A stretch of DNA of 64,000 nt from Candidatus Peregrinibacteria bacterium. Its GTDB lineage: Bacteria; Patescibacteriota; Gracilibacteria; Peribacterales; Peribacteraceae. The position numbers and the translations under genes are program-made. Of the stretch, positions 61,298 through 64,000 are shown piece after piece; positions within the stretch are counted from its first letter, which is position 1, and each line of letters begins with the position of its first letter. The stretch lies in the NCBI GenBank assembly GCA_016196225.1, contig JACPXZ010000035.1:1-64000 (forward strand). The letters are read 5' to 3'. The notes below the pieces were generated by a model. The model searched no databases. It saw nothing but the letters and a program-made list of their open reading frames with translations, and had not been told where the DNA came from.

Positions 61298-61456
61298 GTA
61301 CCTCCCCCCTGAGAGCCTGTCCTGAGCCTGACGAAGGAGGGAGGATTAAGGAGGGGGGGTCCGTGTGATTTGCAATACAACAAATGTATCTTACCCCTTC
61401 CCCTGGCAAGTCGGTCGCGACCGACGTGCCCTTCCCCTTCCTCCAGGGAGGGGTGC
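61298..61456 (+). repeat. Dispersed palindromic repeat, copy 6, with nested palindrome
   Basis: GTACCTCCCCCCTGAGAGCCTGTCCTGAGCCTGACGAAGGAGGG starts as in copy 2. The middle is diverged (GTCCGTGTGATTTGCAATAC), and the right half holds a perfect 16-base palindrome GTCGGTCGCGACCGAC (61410-61425) before CTCCAGGGAGGGG. It lies between convergent genes and fills the 175-base gap between the membrane protein and rplT. Confidence 0.8.
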
Positions 61457-61460
61457 TCCT

Positions 61461-61808
61461 CTATTTCTTCATTGCGCTCTCCAGTATCTTCCCGAATACT
61501 TCCGGTTCGTGCATCGCAAGTTCCGAAAGCGTTTGCCGATCGAGAGTAATGGAATGATGTTTGAGTCCGCTTACAAACCGTGAATACGATACTCCACGCA
61601 CACGAACCGCTGCGCTTAGCCGCGCAATCCAGAGTGAACGAAAATCCCGCTTCTTTTGACGGCGTCCGCGATATGCATGCTGCCCCGCCTTGATCACCGA
61701 CTCATTAGCTTTATGATAGGCACGATGACGCATCTCCTGGTGTCCCTTTGCACGTTTAAGAATCTTCTTGTGTCGATGCCGGCGGGTAAAACCACGTTTG
61801 ACGCGCAT
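61461..61808 (-). CDS. rplT: Large ribosomal subunit protein bL20
   Basis: 115 residues, RNA-binding, needed for 50S assembly. Typical start MRVKRGFTRRHRHKKILKRAKG, then RAYHKANESVIKAGQHAYRGRR and RDFRSLWIARL. Follows rpmI by eight bases in the infC-rpmI-rplT operon order common to bacteria. bL20 may repress its own operon in other species, though no such site is visible here. Confidence 0.96.
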   Translation of the reverse strand: MRVKRGFTRRHRHKKILKRAKGHQEMRHRAYHKANESVIKAGQHAYRGRRQKKRDFRSLWIARLSAAVRVRGVSYSRFVSGLKHHSITLDRQTLSELAMHEPEVFGKILESAMKK

Positions 61809-61816
61809 ACAAATTC

Positions 61817-62011
61817 TTAAAGGTATGGAAGAAGACTGGTAAGCGCACGCCGATCCCGTGTATGGACTATAAGCGTCCGACTTAGTCGCTTTTGCCGTGC
61901 GTTTTTTTGCTGCAGAAGATGATTCCGACGACTCCGCTTAAGAGCCAATCGCCCCGAACCGGTTCGTCGAACTCGCTTTTTGGCACCACTATGGGACTTG
62001 ATCTTAGGCAT
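61817..62011 (-). CDS. rpmI: Large ribosomal subunit protein bL35
   Basis: 64 residues, strongly basic: MPKIKSHSGAKKRVRRTGSGRL, then RNHLLQQKNARQKRLSRT. Part of the infC-rpmI-rplT operon. Confidence 0.96.
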   Translation of the reverse strand: MPKIKSHSGAKKRVRRTGSGRLALKRSRRNHLLQQKNARQKRLSRTLIVHTRDRRALTSLLPYL

Positions 62012-62090
62012 AATGTGGGGGAAGTATAGAGAGTTATTAGGCGACTACAAGAGAAAAATCGTCAATGAACAATATACAAAAAACACATAC

Positions 62091-62192
62091 ATGTCATCCT
62101 GAGGTGCATTGCGTCATTTTTTATGATGCTTCGAGGCTCGGCTAACGCCTCGCACCTCAGCATGACATAGGGCAATGCCTCGAAGGATCATA
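62091..62192. repeat. Large inverted repeat between infC and rpmI
   Basis: ATGTCATCCTGAGGTGC (62091-62107) pairs with GCACCTCAGCATGACAT (62152-62168), and TATGATGCTTCGAGGC pairs with GCCTCGAAGGATCATA (62177-62192). The two near-perfect inverted repeats interlock, so two alternative folds are possible. It fills most of the 196-base gap between infC and rpmI. The CATCCTGAGG/CCTCGAAGGAT words recall a repeat type found in many genomes, an impression I cannot check. Confidence 0.75.
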
Positions 62193-62207
62193 AACAATAG
62201 CCAAAAA

Positions 62208-62729
62208 CTATCGTTTCGGCCGCAGCACCACGATAAATTGGTTCCCCTGCCTCTTCATTTCCTGATCCACTTCTGCCGTATCGGATAAACAAGCCACCAC
62301 GCCACTTAATTTTTCTTTCGCATAACTTGTATTGGTTAATTCCCGTCCCCGAAGACGAATGACCAACTTGACCATATGGCGCTCTGCAAGGAATTCTTTC
62401 GTACGGTCAACAATACGATCGAGATCGTGCTTCTCTGTCCTAAATGACATCCGGAGCATCTTCACCTCCCGCTGTTTGCTATGCACGCGCTGTTTGCGCT
62501 CCTTCTTTTGGATATGATAAAGATGCTGTCCGAAATTCCCGATCTTTACAACCGGAGGATGAGCCTTGGGAGAAATTTCAATCAAATCAAGTTCCTGTTC
62601 TCTTGCCAATGCCAATGCTTCGGTCGGTGTCACCAGTTTTGTCGATCCGTCGTCATGCACCAACAGAACTTCCGGAGATTTAATGTCCTCATTGCTCCGA
62701 GGACGCTTATCGTGAGATAACCCTCGAAT
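62208..62729 (-). CDS. infC: Translation initiation factor IF-3, start codon probably AUU
   Basis: Keeps ribosomal subunits apart and proofreads the start codon. 173 residues if started at the ATT at 62729. The N-terminal domain reads SNEDIKSPEVLLVHDDGSTKLV, then LDLIEISPKAHPPVVKIGNF; the C-terminal domain has KMLRMSFRTEKHDLD and KVVIRLRGRE-like KLVIRLRGRELTNTSYA. The track starts at a TTG inside the conserved N-terminal domain. Upstream in frame there is no ATG, GTG or TTG. An AUU start would match the known self-regulation of E. coli infC. Confidence 0.92.
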   Translation of the reverse strand: MRGLSHDKRPRSNEDIKSPEVLLVHDDGSTKLVTPTEALALAREQELDLIEISPKAHPPVVKIGNFGQHLYHIQKKERKQRVHSKQREVKMLRMSFRTEKHDLDRIVDRTKEFLAERHMVKLVIRLRGRELTNTSYAKEKLSGVVACLSDTAEVDQEMKRQGNQFIVVLRPKR

Positions 62730-62811
62730 AACTTGTCGTCTTTGACGCAGAAAAAAAGGGGGGAATGCTTAAACAAGAATGTAGAATGAGATGTGCTATA
62801 CGTCAAGAACT

Positions 62812-63681
62812 TCACCTTCTGCTATACGCCGAAATTTCGAATGCCGCTTCGAGTATTCCTGCTCCCCCCTGCGTTACGGTCACCGCATCCACCGTTATAA
62901 AACGAAGGGGCCAGAGATTGTTTCTTCGTAGCCGCTCCCCGAGTGGTCCCCCCAAAAGTAGACGAACGTCTCTCAGGAGAGAATCTTCCTGCAATCCCGT
63001 AAATAGCCGGTCAAACGCAGGGGATACAAACGATTTACGAACCATACCCATCAATGACTGATATTCACCCGTGTACTTGAGGAGATCTGCAGATAAAAAT
63101 TGCTCCAAAGCGATGATGCTCACGGGATTCTCCGATTCGGCATACAAAAAAAGCTGACGGATCTCCTGCTCCGTAAGAACATCAGCAACGGTAAAAAATC
63201 CGGCAATATCCAAAAATAGCGATACTGTTCGCAATCCTTCTTCGGTCACCTTCACCGTAAACCTCACCGGCCATCGTGTCATCTCTCCCTCCTGTATGTT
63301 GCCTTCGATATCGATGGACGTCATCCCCAAAAGTTTTCCGTCTTCCATTAACACATCACGAAGTACCTCGAGCGAAGACACCAACCTATCCATCGACGCA
63401 TCGCGCGGCAAGACATACACATGAACGAATTCTTCCTGGGATCCTCGATTGATCGCCATATTTATACGAGAAAGTTCGACTTGTTCTTCAAGAATGTTCA
63501 ATCTTTTTTCGATGTCGGGGACAACGGTTGCAAGGGGTAAACCGATATCCCGCGCTTTCCGCGCTTCAAGAATATGAGCGCCGAGAAGCAGCATGGATAA
63601 CACAATCGCTATGCCCCCTCCCCCCCACATTGCATGTGTTTTGTTTAAGGACTCCCAACGCTGGATCCATTCTCTATTCAT
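62812..63681 (-). CDS. Membrane-anchored coiled-coil protein, possible PilO-like pilus assembly factor
   Basis: 289 residues. A short cytoplasmic N-terminus, one helix (GGGIAIVLSMLLLGAHIL), a coiled coil (VPDIEKRLNILEEQVELSRINM) and an exported beta/alpha domain (FVHVYVLPRDASMDRLVSSLEVL, TRWPVRFTVKVTEEGLRTVSLFLDI). This layout is that of PilO-type proteins. The C-terminal third is extra. It follows the 63683 gene closely on the minus strand, as pilN and pilO do. Tentative. Confidence 0.6.
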   Translation of the reverse strand: MNREWIQRWESLNKTHAMWGGGGIAIVLSMLLLGAHILEARKARDIGLPLATVVPDIEKRLNILEEQVELSRINMAINRGSQEEFVHVYVLPRDASMDRLVSSLEVLRDVLMEDGKLLGMTSIDIEGNIQEGEMTRWPVRFTVKVTEEGLRTVSLFLDIAGFFTVADVLTEQEIRQLFLYAESENPVSIIALEQFLSADLLKYTGEYQSLMGMVRKSFVSPAFDRLFTGLQEDSLLRDVRLLLGGPLGERLRRNNLWPLRFITVDAVTVTQGGAGILEAAFEISAYSRR

Positions 63682-63682
63682 A

Positions 63683-63994
63683 CTAAGGAACAGAAGGGGA
63701 AGTGAGTTGCGCGCGTATTAAAAAAGGTGAAAAAAATCCATTCGTATCCTCCTGCCGGGTAAATGCAGGCTGATCGAGCGATGCAATAACATGCGATTTC
63801 AATAACGCATCGGTCAGTTGCGCAAGAACCGTCATGCTCCGTGGGCCGACGTGGCCGGTGCGACCATAAATTTCCAGTACTCCTGTATCCGCCACAAAAC
63901 GCAAGCGTTCTATATCAACTGCATTCGCAATATCAGGGACAACCTGCAAAGCAGTTTGCCGCACTTCTTCATGTACATGCAAAAATGAGGGCAT
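63683..63994 (-). CDS. Hypothetical protein, possibly cut by the window edge
   Basis: At least 103 residues, ending one base before the 63681 start. The N-terminal end is uncertain: ATG 63994 is available, but the frame stays open to the window edge. The segment is alpha/beta (LRFVADTGVLEIYGRTGHVGPRSMTVLAQLTDALL), like a small exported domain. Its neighbour suggests a pilus-assembly operon. No family recognised. Confidence 0.6.
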   Translation of the reverse strand: MPSFLHVHEEVRQTALQVVPDIANAVDIERLRFVADTGVLEIYGRTGHVGPRSMTVLAQLTDALLKSHVIASLDQPAFTRQEDTNGFFSPFLIRAQLTSPSVP

Positions 63995-64000
63995 CGCTAA

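Noticed and set aside
62630-62815. 61-residue minus-strand ORF upstream of infC
   Set aside because: It overlaps the true IF-3 N-terminus in another frame; the infC frame has the conserved family sequence.
1-64000. Alternative genetic code (UGA as glycine)
   Set aside because: Many genes end in TGA at family-typical lengths (psd, pyrD, pyrK, gpmA and others), so UGA is a stop.
1-64000. CRISPR array, rRNA operon, integrase, transposase or phage module
   Set aside because: No regularly spaced direct repeats, rRNA-like sequence or recombinase motifs were seen. The repeats present are palindromic and dispersed.

Overview
The window looks like chromosomal DNA of a member of the Candidate Phyla Radiation (Patescibacteria), most likely near the Peregrinibacteria/Peribacteria. 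This placement is inferred, not computed. Supporting signs are compact gene packing with many ATGA overlaps and convergent 3' overlaps, reduced enzymes (UvrC without the C-terminal HhH region, ProRS without the editing insert, a 161-residue PssA), few Shine-Dalgarno sequences, and many lineage-type hypothetical proteins. TGA acts as an ordinary stop (for example the psd/pssA ATGA junction), so the recoded UGA of Gracilibacteria/Absconditabacteria does not apply. There is no phage, insertion sequence or CRISPR array. One tRNA gene (Glu, CTC) is present.

Layout. 1-2.0 kb: phospholipid genes psd and pssA, facing a CDP-archaeol-synthase-like gene. 1.5-8.5 kb, minus strand: a long run livG-livK-livH-livM-pyrD-pyrK-PHP-carS, that is a branched-chain-amino-acid-type ABC importer joined to dihydroorotate dehydrogenase; livF is missing. 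8.5-11 kb: a second PHP protein and pyrG, with a possible attenuator at its 5' end. 11-16.8 kb: LOG-family hydrolase, uvrC, a glycosyltransferase, L25 and a DUF3048 protein. 16.8-21 kb, minus: a hibernation factor, a PKD-7TM membrane protein and a fused ATP-grasp / RimB-like / QEGLA-metallopeptidase protein, the most unusual system here. 21-25 kb: two linked large membrane-associated proteins of unknown function. 25-31 kb: a small hydrophobic ORF with its own terminator, proS, tRNA-Glu, mscS, a purD-like ATP-grasp gene and an RlmD-like methylase. 31-37 kb: a secreted zincin, half of a sugar-phosphate transferase, a nucleotidyltransferase, a SecD-like lipoprotein and a SecD carrying a parvulin domain. 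37-40.6 kb: folate/thymidylate genes folK, a Gpt-FolE fusion, folA and thyA. 40.6-51 kb: a DipZ-type thiol system, dnaQ-like exonuclease, def, gatB, a DUF559 nuclease, efp, an ECF sigma/FecR-like pair and guaA. 51-61 kb: DedA, an O-antigen ligase, an epimerase, gpmA, a WecG/TagA transferase, the principal sigma factor, trmD and further envelope genes. 61-64 kb: infC-rpmI-rplT and two pilus-assembly-like proteins.

A second theme is a dispersed, GC-rich palindromic repeat (arms like CCCCTCCC/GGGAGGGG). At least six full or half copies are visible. Most sit at gene 3' ends, three appear to write the last codons and stop of folK, folA and the DUF559 gene, and one lies in frame inside the O-antigen ligase, much as Rickettsia palindromic elements do. 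Two essential genes (infC, def) have no ATG/GTG/TTG upstream of their conserved N-termini and are best explained by AUU starts.
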